Shown here: positions 54,155 through 61,568 of the stretch, piece by piece
Numbering within the stretch: position 1 is the stretch's first letter
How the letters are laid out: each line of letters begins with the position of its first letter
From: Gemmatimonadota bacterium
Lineage (GTDB): Bacteria; Gemmatimonadota; Gemmatimonadetes; Gemmatimonadales; Gemmatimonadaceae
Direction of reading: 5' to 3'
Assembly: GCA_021324635.1 (NCBI GenBank)
Contig: JAJPIS010000077.1
Coordinates: forward strand, 1 to 64,000
Length of the DNA stretch: 64,000 nt
Notes under the pieces: model-generated
Databases searched by the model: none
What the model saw: only the letters and a program-made list of their open reading frames with translations
What the model was told of the DNA's origin: nothing
Translations under genes and position numbers: made by a program

Positions 54155-54183
54155 CAGAGTACTTGACGGAGCGGTGTACTCTG
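54155..54183 (+). promoter_or_regulatory. 8-bp inverted repeat around a TTGACG hexamer
   Basis: CAGAGTAC and GTACTCTG are perfect inverted copies separated by 13 nt, and the spacer begins with TTGACG, a near-consensus -35. No good -10 follows at normal spacing. It is a candidate operator for the DUF4173 gene or an attenuator stem. Confidence 0.4.
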
Positions 54184-54216
54184 TGACATCCTGTCGCCTC
54201 CAGCGGAGGGATGTTC

Positions 54217-55848
54217 GTGGGCGCACAACGGGCGTGGGAGACGGCGGGAGGACGGGTCGTGTGGGCGGGTGCGACAGTGCTCGCCGGGGTCGGGACGGCG
54301 ATCGCGTACGCCGCCGAGCCGGGGGCCAACTGGGGGATCTGGACGACGCTGGCCGCGGCCGGGCTCCTCGCGCTGGCGCGGCGCCGACGCGCGAGCCCCT
54401 GGCCGCCCGGCGAGCGGATCGACGGGGTGGCCGGCGCGGCGGCGGCGTTGGCGGTGATCGTCGCCTGGGGCGCGGCGCTCACGGCCGACGAGCTGTTCCA
54501 GCTCCTCGTCCTCGTCACGGTGGTGCTGGCGCTGGCGGTCGCGGCACGTGTGCTGGGTGGGCTCCCGGGCCGGTCGGTCGGCGCGGCGACGATGGCGGCG
54601 GCGCCCGTCACGGGGCTCGGGTACGCGCTGCTCGAGGCGGGGCGCCGCTCCGCGGAGGGCGCGACACGGCTCCACGGACAACGCACGGCGCCGGTCGTGC
54701 GCGGGCTGACACTCGCGCTCCCCATCGCGGGGGTCTTCGCGCTGGTGCTGGCCGGCGCCGACCCGACGCTCACGATCTGGCGGGACGCGACTCTGCACGC
54801 GATCGGACGGCTCGACGGCCTGCCACGCCTGGTGTTCTTCCTGAGCCTCGGCGCGCTCACGCTCGGCGCCTATGGGCTCGCCGACCGCGGGTCCGGGGCG
54901 GAAGGGGTCGACCGCGGCACGAGGCGCCCGCCGGCCATCCGACTCGGCGCCGTCGAGCAGCAGGTGATCACGTACGCCATCGTCGTGATCGTCGGAGTGT
55001 TCCTGGCGGTGCAGGCGTCGTATCTCTTCCGCGACGTCGGGACGCTCCGGCTGAGCGGGATGAGCTACGCCGAGTACGCGCATCGAGGGTTCACGGAGCT
55101 GACGATCGCCGCGACCATGACCGTCCTGCTCATCGTCGGGCTCGAGTACGCGCGGGCGCCCGGCCGGGAGACGGAGCGGCGGTCAGCCACGCCGACGCTG
55201 GTGCTCATCGGCGAGGTGCTGGTGGTCCTCGCGTCGGCCTTTCATCGTCTGACGCTGTACGAGGCGGCCCACGGCTACACGACGCTGCGGGTCCAGGTTC
55301 AGGCGTACATCGTCGGCGTCGGGCTCGCGCTGGTGCTGGTCGCGAGCGAGGTGGCGGGGCTGGGCGGGGCGCTCCGGCGGGACGTGCAGCGCGGGCGCTC
55401 ACCGTTCGACCCGCGGCGGCTGGCGCGGCGCACGGCGGCGGCGGCGGCGCTCCTCGTCGCCGGGTTTTCCTACGCCAACACCGAGGCGTGGGTGGTCAGC
55501 CAAAACATCGCACGGTATCGGGAGACCGGGTCCCTCGACGCGCGGTACCTGACGGACGCGCTGTCACTCGATGCGGCGCCGGCGACGGTCGCCGCCCTCG
55601 CCGAGCTGCCACCGCCGTGCGCCGCATGGATGCGGGAACGGCTCGACCGGCGGTACGGACGAGCGGTGCTCCGCCGGGCGGACCGCGTGCCGCGGTGGTT
55701 CGAGTGGAACCTGCGGCGCGAGCGCGGCCTCGCGGCGCTGCGCGGCGCGGGCATCGTCACCCGCGCCGGAGACCGGGGGGAAGGTCCCGATCCCTGTGAG
55801 GCCCCGCCGACGTCGTCGAACGCCGGACGCCGTTCGTCCGGGCGGTGA
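54217..55848 (+). CDS. DUF4173-like polytopic membrane protein
   Basis: Integral membrane protein of about 543 residues. The GTG at 54217 has GGAGG at 7-nt spacing, whereas the track ATG at 54211 is only 1 nt from it, so I use the GTG. About ten to twelve hydrophobic helices fill the first 420 residues. DUF4153/4173 features include SGMSYAEYAHRGFTELTIAA, LTLYEAAHGYTTLRVQVQAYIV, and NTEAWVVSQNIARYRETGSLDARYL. The C-terminal 120 residues are soluble. Biochemical role is unknown. Inverted-repeat operator candidate lies upstream. Confidence 0.78.
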   Translation: MGAQRAWETAGGRVVWAGATVLAGVGTAIAYAAEPGANWGIWTTLAAAGLLALARRRRASPWPPGERIDGVAGAAAALAVIVAWGAALTADELFQLLVLVTVVLALAVAARVLGGLPGRSVGAATMAAAPVTGLGYALLEAGRRSAEGATRLHGQRTAPVVRGLTLALPIAGVFALVLAGADPTLTIWRDATLHAIGRLDGLPRLVFFLSLGALTLGAYGLADRGSGAEGVDRGTRRPPAIRLGAVEQQVITYAIVVIVGVFLAVQASYLFRDVGTLRLSGMSYAEYAHRGFTELTIAATMTVLLIVGLEYARAPGRETERRSATPTLVLIGEVLVVLASAFHRLTLYEAAHGYTTLRVQVQAYIVGVGLALVLVASEVAGLGGALRRDVQRGRSPFDPRRLARRTAAAAALLVAGFSYANTEAWVVSQNIARYRETGSLDARYLTDALSLDAAPATVAALAELPPPCAAWMRERLDRRYGRAVLRRADRVPRWFEWNLRRERGLAALRGAGIVTRAGDRGEGPDPCEAPPTSSNAGRRSSGR

Positions 55849-55940
55849 GACGGGCGCCCTCAGCGGCTGGCGACGGCGGTAACAGCCCTGGTCGCACGGT
55901 CCGGCGAGTCGTGGCGTGCACCCACTAGGCCGGGGTCGGC

Positions 55941-55975
55941 CCGGCTCGGCCCGGCTCGGCCCGGCTCGGCCCGGA
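55941..55975. repeat. 10-bp tandem repeat CCGGCTCGGC
   Basis: Three exact 10-bp units plus a partial one sit between convergent genes. The repeated stretch can form short GC stems. Confidence 0.8.
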
Positions 55976-55985
55976 CGGGCCGCAC

Positions 55986-58247
55986 CTAGAGCCGGGCGCG
56001 CAGGGTCACCGTGACGCGTCGCGGGAAGGAGGGGGTGTAGAAGGGGACGACCGGCGGGGTCGCGGGCGGAGTGCGGGCGCCGTACGGGCCGAGGGTGTTC
56101 ACCGCCTCCACGCCAAAGGTGTAATACCGCCGGTCGAGGAGATTCTCGACCTCGACCTCGACGCCGTAGCGCCTGTACTCCACGTGGCCGCGAAGGCCGA
56201 CGACCGCGTACCCCGGGATCGGCGGGCGTTGGTTCGACTCGTCACCCCGGAGATACTGCGACGAGTAGGCGTTCGCGCCGAGCTCGCCGTCGACCAGCAC
56301 CGGCCCAAGCAGGCGGCCGACGCCGACGCTCACGTGCGCACGATGGAGCGGCGAGGCCGGGAACAGGGCGCCGGGACGCGCGGGCCGCGGCGCGGTGTCG
56401 GCGGTCGCGATCTGGATCGTCGTCTGGTAGGTCGCCGCGACGTAACTGTACGATGCGGCGATCCGCAGCCCGGCAGGCAGCCCGACGGCGGCCGACGCTT
56501 CGACCCCGGCTCGCCGGGTCGCGGCGGCGTTCACGAAGTACACGCGCGTCAGACTCGGCGCCGCCAGCAGGATGTCGTCGGCGACGTCCGTCCAGAACGC
56601 GTCGATGTCCAGACTCGTTCGCGGTGTGGCGTCGACGTCGAGCCCAGCCTCGTAGTCGCGCGACGACACCGGGCGGAGCGTCGGATCGGCGCCGAGCGCG
56701 GACGGGAGCGCGCACGGCGCCCCGGGACTGGCGCAGGCCAGCTCGAGCGGCGCGGGGGCGCGGAAGCCGCTCTTGTAGGCGACGTATCCCTTGAGCGCGT
56801 CGGAGAACCGGTAGGTGAGGCCCACCTCGGGCGAGAGACGGTCGTAGCGGCTCGTGCCATTGTTGGCCGGGTCGAGATCGTCGCGGAACGGGATCCGGAT
56901 GTAGTCCCCACGCAGCCCGGCCGTCGCGTCGAGGCGCGAGGTGACGCTCACGATCGCCTGGCCGTAGAGCGCCGCGTTGGCCTGGCGCACATCGGCCAGC
57001 GTCCCGACCGCGCCGGGCGCCGCGGCGGCGCTGTCCTCGAGGAGTCGGAAATGCACGTTGTCGCGCTCGATCTCGCCGCCCACGGTGAGGCCGACCGGGA
57101 CGCCCCCGACCCGCACCGGCCGCGTCCACTCGAGCGTCACCCCTCCCGAGAGATTGCCGATGAACTCGTCCGTGTTCGGCGGAGGTACGTTGACATTGAA
57201 CTGCCGGTAATTGTTCCGCCGCTCCCACAGGATCCCGCGGAGCAGCCCGCCGCCGGCTGGCTGCGTGCCGCGCAGGGTGGCGTCGAAGGCCTCGGGGTAG
57301 AAGAAGTCGCCGGGGGTGTAGTTGATCCGCGGATCGATCCGCAGATAACTCGACGGCAGCGACCCGGCCTCGTGAATCCGGTCGTGCGCATAGAGGAGGT
57401 CGAGCGCGACATCGCCGCTGTCGTGCGACGGGCCCCACTGATGGCCGATGGTGGTGAAGATGCTGCGCGTGTTCGAGGGCGTGGCGGTGCGCCATCCACG
57501 CTCGTTGAGACCGGCGGCCGCCAGAAACGCATCGACGCCGTGAACCATCCCGCCCGCGGTGACCGTCGCCACCTGCTCACCGAACGACCCGGCGCCCACC
57601 TCGACGGTGGCCCGCGGCACCTCGCCGCCCCGCCGGGTCGTCAGGAGAAGCGTACCGCCCAGCGAGTTCCGCCCGAAGAGCACGTTCGAGCCGCGGACGA
57701 GCGACGCGTCGCTCACGGCCGCCATCGGGAGCAGGTCGAAGTTCACCTCCTGCGCGTCGGGCTCGTTCACCCGGACTCCATCGAGGAAGACGCTCACCCC
57801 CTGCGGAATGCCGACGATCGGTGACACGACGAACCCGCGCACCTGGAGCTCCGGCTGAAGCCAGGCGCCGACCTCATCGAAGCTGCTGATACCGGGCAGA
57901 CGTTCGAGCGCCCCCGGGATGGCGTCCGGTCCCGGGATGATCCGCGCGAGATCGACGTGCTCGACCTGCGCGGGTGTGCGCTCGTCGACAGCCGAGAGGC
58001 GGGTTCCCGTGATGACCACCGGTCGGAGCCTGGCCTCGGTGCGGCGGAGGGAGTCGGCGCGGACGCTGTCCGCGTGCGCGGCCGAATCCTGCGCGCCCCG
58101 GGTCGGCTCCTGCGCGCGGAGGGGGGTGGCGACAGCGGCGCCCACCGCTCCACCCAGGTACAGCGCGACCGACAGTCTCGTCAGTCGTCCGCGAGCTGAC
58201 GCCAGCGCGGACCGGAGTCGTGCGGCACGCGGCGATGCCACCGGCAT
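55986..58247 (-). CDS. TonB-dependent receptor
   Basis: Outer-membrane receptor of 753 residues with a signal peptide (cleavage near LRAQ-EPT). The plug domain has RPVVITGTRLS as a TonB-box-like region, IPGALERLPGISSFDEVG and QVRGFVVS, and GNVLFGRNSLGGTLLLTTRRG. The barrel ends VTVTLRARL with a GYAVVGLRGHVEY and VENLLDRRYY segment typical of the siderophore/vitamin-type superfamily. It follows the cyclophilin gene at 12 nt and is probably co-transcribed with it. Ligand unknown. Confidence 0.88.
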   Translation of the reverse strand: MPVASPRAARLRSALASARGRLTRLSVALYLGGAVGAAVATPLRAQEPTRGAQDSAAHADSVRADSLRRTEARLRPVVITGTRLSAVDERTPAQVEHVDLARIIPGPDAIPGALERLPGISSFDEVGAWLQPELQVRGFVVSPIVGIPQGVSVFLDGVRVNEPDAQEVNFDLLPMAAVSDASLVRGSNVLFGRNSLGGTLLLTTRRGGEVPRATVEVGAGSFGEQVATVTAGGMVHGVDAFLAAAGLNERGWRTATPSNTRSIFTTIGHQWGPSHDSGDVALDLLYAHDRIHEAGSLPSSYLRIDPRINYTPGDFFYPEAFDATLRGTQPAGGGLLRGILWERRNNYRQFNVNVPPPNTDEFIGNLSGGVTLEWTRPVRVGGVPVGLTVGGEIERDNVHFRLLEDSAAAAPGAVGTLADVRQANAALYGQAIVSVTSRLDATAGLRGDYIRIPFRDDLDPANNGTSRYDRLSPEVGLTYRFSDALKGYVAYKSGFRAPAPLELACASPGAPCALPSALGADPTLRPVSSRDYEAGLDVDATPRTSLDIDAFWTDVADDILLAAPSLTRVYFVNAAATRRAGVEASAAVGLPAGLRIAASYSYVAATYQTTIQIATADTAPRPARPGALFPASPLHRAHVSVGVGRLLGPVLVDGELGANAYSSQYLRGDESNQRPPIPGYAVVGLRGHVEYRRYGVEVEVENLLDRRYYTFGVEAVNTLGPYGARTPPATPPVVPFYTPSFPRRVTVTLRARL

Positions 58248-58259
58248 GAGCTGCCGGCG

Positions 58260-58850
58260 CTACATCGGGGTGTAGCCATGGACCTTCAGTTGCTTCGCGG
58301 TCATCGGAATGACGTCGATGTGTAGCGTGATCGGCGTGAACGGCTTGTTGGTGGAATCCTTCGGCACGGAGACGATGCGCTCGACGACGTCCATCCCTTT
58401 GACGACCTGGCCGTACACGGTGTAGTGCCCGTCGAGGCGAGGCAGCCCCTGCTTGTTCGCCACGATGTAGAACTGGCAGCCCGCCGAGAGCTGGCCGGGA
58501 TTGTCGTCGCGGCCCGCTCCGACGGCTCCGTAGACGTGCTTGAGCCGATCGTTGAACTCGGGCGCCAGCAGGTAGGGCGACCCGCCGAAGCCTTCCGGCG
58601 TGTCGGGACACCCGCCCTGGGCCACGTAGTTCTTGATCACGCGGTTGAAGGTGAGCGAGTCCCAGTAGTGGCTCGCCGCGAGCTTGATGAAGCTCGCCTT
58701 GTGGCGCGGCGTCCGATCGTCCAGCACGAAGAGGATCTCACCGAGCGGCGTCCGGATGCGGCCCACCTGGTAGGTCTTCGCCGACTGAGCAGGCAGCGTG
58801 GCAGTCGAGAGCGGGAGGGCGACGAGCAAGGCGAGCAGGATGCGGCGCAT
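58260..58850 (-). CDS. Exported cyclophilin-type peptidyl-prolyl isomerase
   Basis: Peptidyl-prolyl cis-trans isomerase of 196 residues with an N-terminal signal peptide (LLALLVALPLSTATLPAQS) and therefore periplasmic. The ATG at 58850 is chosen; upstream codons in the track ORF come from a GC-run. The cyclophilin fold is shown by FNRVIKNYVAQGGCPD, SAGCQFYIV and HYTVYGQVVKGMDVVERI. The Arg in FNRV is conserved and the usual catalytic Phe/Gln region is present. It could help fold outer-membrane proteins such as the receptor encoded 12 nt downstream. Confidence 0.9.
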   Translation of the reverse strand: MRRILLALLVALPLSTATLPAQSAKTYQVGRIRTPLGEILFVLDDRTPRHKASFIKLAASHYWDSLTFNRVIKNYVAQGGCPDTPEGFGGSPYLLAPEFNDRLKHVYGAVGAGRDDNPGQLSAGCQFYIVANKQGLPRLDGHYTVYGQVVKGMDVVERIVSVPKDSTNKPFTPITLHIDVIPMTAKQLKVHGYTPM

Positions 58851-58858
58851 GGCGGAGG

Positions 58859-58892
58859 GCGCGGGGGGCGCGGGGGGCGCGGGGGGAATGGG
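58859..58892. repeat. G-run repeat (possible G-quadruplex) upstream of cyclophilin
   Basis: Three GCGGGGGG units plus GGGG follow in the plus strand, giving at least four G-tracts within 34 nt. It lies just upstream of the cyclophilin start, on the non-template side of the opposite strand. Confidence 0.5.
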
Positions 58893-59198
58893 GCGACGTC
58901 TGTCCGGAATAACGTGCAAGAGCCCAGGCCTCGCAAGCTCGCCGGCGTCTGCGCGGCCATCGGTGACAGTAGTCCGGCGGCGGTGGTCCGGCGGCGGCGA
59001 CGATCCGGAGCGCGAGGGTCGGAGCAGTGACGGAGGTGTCGGGCCTCCGGGTCCGATTCGGTGGGTACCAATACATATAACGTAGTAACGTAGTACCCCC
59101 GTAACGTAGTAACGTAGTACCCCCGTAACGTAGTAACGTAGTACCCCCGTCGGACCGTTGACGGATGAAATCGTCGCGCGCGGGCGGTGCGACCGGTA
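58893..59198. other. 306-nt gene-free spacer with the 24-bp repeat
   Basis: No convincing coding frame. The spacer contains the tandem repeat at 59078-59148 (listed separately), a short AT patch ATACATATAAC at 59071-59081 and GC-rich low-complexity DNA near the cyclophilin start. Confidence 0.6.
59078..59148. repeat. 24-bp tandem repeat, three copies
   Basis: Unit GTAACGTAGTAACGTAGTACCCCC is repeated perfectly three times (the first lacks the leading G). Each unit contains two GTAACGTA-like steps. It lies between two minus-strand genes and is much less GC-rich than its surroundings. Confidence 0.9.
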
Positions 59199-60065
59199 TC
59201 AGAAGGGCATGCGCGCGGACACTATCAAGGCGTGATCGTACTGGTGGTAAGTGGTGGCGGCGATCTGGACCCCGCCACCGACGGTCACGCCGAGGCGGTC
59301 GCGGATCGGAAAACGCCCGAAGACCACGCCCGGAGTGATGAACAGTTGGGTCCGGCCACGGTTCGTCCCATCGCGCCAGGAGGTCCCATTCGCCTCGACC
59401 TGGGGCCAGAGGAAGCGCGCGACGTGGTACTGGGCGGCGATGTTGTACAGGATCGGATGCCCCAGCCCGGCGGTGTTGCCGCTCGGGATGTTCACGCCGA
59501 CCGTCGTCTGCACATCGACGGCGCCCCACCCCTTGCCGCCGGCGAGCGCCGGCGTGAGGATCGCGTGGCGACTGCCATTGGCCTTCCCACCCGTGGGAAC
59601 CGTCAGCCCGAGGAATCCGGTGAGAATGTCGTTGCCGTGCGTCTCGTTGCCGGCGAGGAAGCGGTACTTGAGGAGGAGCGGCCAGTCGCCCCAGCCATCG
59701 GGCGAGCGTGGCGTACGGTGCACGGTATAGGACGGTACGCCCACGATCAGCTCCACGGGGGCGACCGGGATCAGCTCCAATCCCTTGCCATTCCCGATCA
59801 CAGTGGTCTCGGTCCCCGCCGGCACGGTGCGCCACACACCGTCGTAACGGAACTCCTGCTCGAGCCGCGGTGTCGTCGTCACGAGCGGCGTGATCCAGCG
59901 CGGCTGGTCGGCCTGCGCCGCCGATGCCCGACGCGCCCACTGAGCGCCGACGCCACCGCCGGCGACACCGACGCCGGAGGTGTCCTGCGCGCGGGCGCGC
60001 ACGGGCAGGGTTGCGCCGGCCAGTCCGGCGGCGAACAGGAACCAACCAACTGTCGAACGTCGCAC
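59199..60065 (-). CDS. Outer-membrane transporter-like beta-barrel protein
   Basis: Protein of 288 residues with a signal peptide (cleavage near RARAQ-DTS), starting at GTG. It begins with a soluble Gly-rich segment and then shows alternating strands, for example LELIPVAPVELIVGVPSY, WPLLLKYRFLAGNE and HPILYNIAAQYHVARFLWPQVEANG. It ends in SARMPF with a terminal Phe, the usual outer-membrane barrel signal. It resembles the phenol-degradation-locus (MetA-like) outer-membrane family. Substrate unknown. Confidence 0.7.
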   Translation of the reverse strand: MRRSTVGWFLFAAGLAGATLPVRARAQDTSGVGVAGGGVGAQWARRASAAQADQPRWITPLVTTTPRLEQEFRYDGVWRTVPAGTETTVIGNGKGLELIPVAPVELIVGVPSYTVHRTPRSPDGWGDWPLLLKYRFLAGNETHGNDILTGFLGLTVPTGGKANGSRHAILTPALAGGKGWGAVDVQTTVGVNIPSGNTAGLGHPILYNIAAQYHVARFLWPQVEANGTSWRDGTNRGRTQLFITPGVVFGRFPIRDRLGVTVGGGVQIAATTYHQYDHALIVSARMPF

Positions 60066-60152
60066 GTGTCGCGATATCCCGTCAGTATCGGGTGGACGGC
60101 CCGCCGAGGGGTCCGGCGGCGCGCACGGTCGAAGCTAGCGGGCGAGGAAATA

Positions 60153-60169
60153 TGGGGCAAAGTGCCCCA
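60153..60169 (-). terminator. Terminator-like hairpin after the M55 gene
   Basis: TGGGGCA and TGCCCCA pair around a 3-nt loop 120 nt past the M55 stop; on the minus strand TATTTCC follows. Weak intrinsic terminator or part of the promoter region of the barrel gene. Confidence 0.4.
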
Positions 60170-60289
60170 ACGTTGCCTCGGCAGGGGTACCGGGGGCGGG
60201 TGCCGCCGCCGGGTCCGTGGGATCAGCGGCGGCGGGCCCCGCTCCCGCTTCCGGCGCGAGCACGCCGGCGCCGTGAGCACGGTCCTGGA

Positions 60290-61384
60290 TCACTGGTCGC
60301 CGTAGTAGCGCTTCCCTTGCGCGGTCGCCGGAGAGGCCGGCGGGAGGGACCACGCCGGGAGGCTGTCGGGATCGATCTGCTTCCAGATGAGATCCTCCCA
60401 CTGCTTCATGATCGCGTCCCCGCCGGGCTGGTGGGTGACGACCCGGATCAGCAGCGGCAGCGGGTTCAACGCATGCCCGATGACGTCGGTCGCGATGGTG
60501 TAGCCATCGATGTAGGTCGGAGTGCCGAAGCGCACGCCCAGCGGACCATCCTCCGCCACACCGCGGGTGCCCGCCGCCATGCGCCCCTCCTCGGCGGTTC
60601 GGAACGAGAGCCGGAAATCGTACGGGCCGGGGAGGTAGTACGGCCGGAACTTCCCAGCCAGAAACTTCTGCATGGCGGTCCGCGCCGCTGTCTCGATCCG
60701 CTGATCGGCCTCGGGCCGGGGGACGGCATCGGCCGCGCTCACCCCCTTCGCCTCCTTCACGACCGCGTACTCCAACTCGGGGAAGTCGGCGGTCAACTGG
60801 TCCTTCAGCACGTTGTCTCCCGACACCATGATGACCGGAATCCCCCACCGGGCCGCCGAGAGGGCGACGATGTGGGTCTCGGTGAGATCGACGCCGTTGA
60901 CGTTCCATGCCACGTCGAACGTGAAGGTGTGCGCCATGAACCCGCGCGTCCGGGCGCGGGCGTGCATCCCGATGCACACGATGGCGTCGATCGAGCCGTC
61001 GATCCCGGTGGAGTATGGATCGTAGCGACGCGTGCGGAACTCGAAGCTCGCGTTCCGGTCCATTTTGTCGACGAGGATGTCGGGCTCGTTGCTGTTGCCG
61101 GACCCGTGTCCATCCTCGACCCAGATCGGCCCCGCGCCGCCCGCCTTGAGTCCGCGGATCGCCGCATTGACGTCGGCGGTCAGCGCCTCACGGCCCATCG
61201 GGTACTCGGGGGCTCCGTAGCGCTCGTACGGCGGACGGATGACGCCCGAGATGCCCTCCATGTCGTAGATGACGAGAACCTTGGGGTGCTGCGCCTCGAC
61301 GTGGGCGAACGGCGCGAGCGGCGCGAGCGGGGCCGCCAGCGCGGCCAGCGCGAGGATCTCGATCGGGCGTCGTGCCTTGCTCAC
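60290..61384 (-). CDS. M55-family D-aminopeptidase (DppA type), exported
   Basis: Zinc aminopeptidase of 364 residues. The track start is a TTG; the GTG at 61384 has AGGAG at 7 nt and gives a signal peptide (ILALAALAAPLAPLAPF) cleaved near VEAQ. The M55 metal-binding motifs are VIYDMEGISGV and VEDGHGSGNSNEP. HTFTFDVAWNVNGVDLTETHIVALSAAR and GIPVIMVSGDN also match DppA. The family hydrolyses D-Ala-containing dipeptides or related D-peptides. Export to the periplasm is unusual for the Bacillus enzyme but common in related diderms. Neighbouring hydrolase and SusD genes point to peptide scavenging. Confidence 0.85.
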   Translation of the reverse strand: MSKARRPIEILALAALAAPLAPLAPFAHVEAQHPKVLVIYDMEGISGVIRPPYERYGAPEYPMGREALTADVNAAIRGLKAGGAGPIWVEDGHGSGNSNEPDILVDKMDRNASFEFRTRRYDPYSTGIDGSIDAIVCIGMHARARTRGFMAHTFTFDVAWNVNGVDLTETHIVALSAARWGIPVIMVSGDNVLKDQLTADFPELEYAVVKEAKGVSAADAVPRPEADQRIETAARTAMQKFLAGKFRPYYLPGPYDFRLSFRTAEEGRMAAGTRGVAEDGPLGVRFGTPTYIDGYTIATDVIGHALNPLPLLIRVVTHQPGGDAIMKQWEDLIWKQIDPDSLPAWSLPPASPATAQGKRYYGDQ

Positions 61385-61429
61385 CAGGCTCTCCTCGCGT
61401 CCCGCGGACGCCAAAGGAATAGGGGGTAT

Positions 61430-61550
61430 TGGATGGTGATCACGCCGGTCGCTTCGCGATCGGCGTGATCACCGGGAACGGCAATGGTAATGGGGCAGGA
61501 GCGTGATCACCGGCGGCAATGGCAATCGGGCAGGAGCGTGATCAACAGCA
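61430..61550. repeat. TGATCAC inverted and direct repeats downstream of the hydrolase
   Basis: GGTGATCACGCCG and CGGCGTGATCACC (61435-61447, 61461-61473) form a perfect 13-bp inverted repeat that extends through GTCGC/GCGAT to about 18 bp. Two direct copies of GGCAATGG(T/C)AATNGGGCAGGAGCGTGATCA follow at about 61490-61542. Four copies of TGATCA occur in 110 bp. The stem may terminate hydrolase transcription; the direct repeats look like a small mobile or regulatory unit. Confidence 0.6.
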
Positions 61551-61568
61551 ACACTCGGGCGGTCGCGC

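Noticed and set aside
59078-59148. CRISPR-like array
   Set aside because: Units are contiguous with no spacers; it is a simple tandem repeat.
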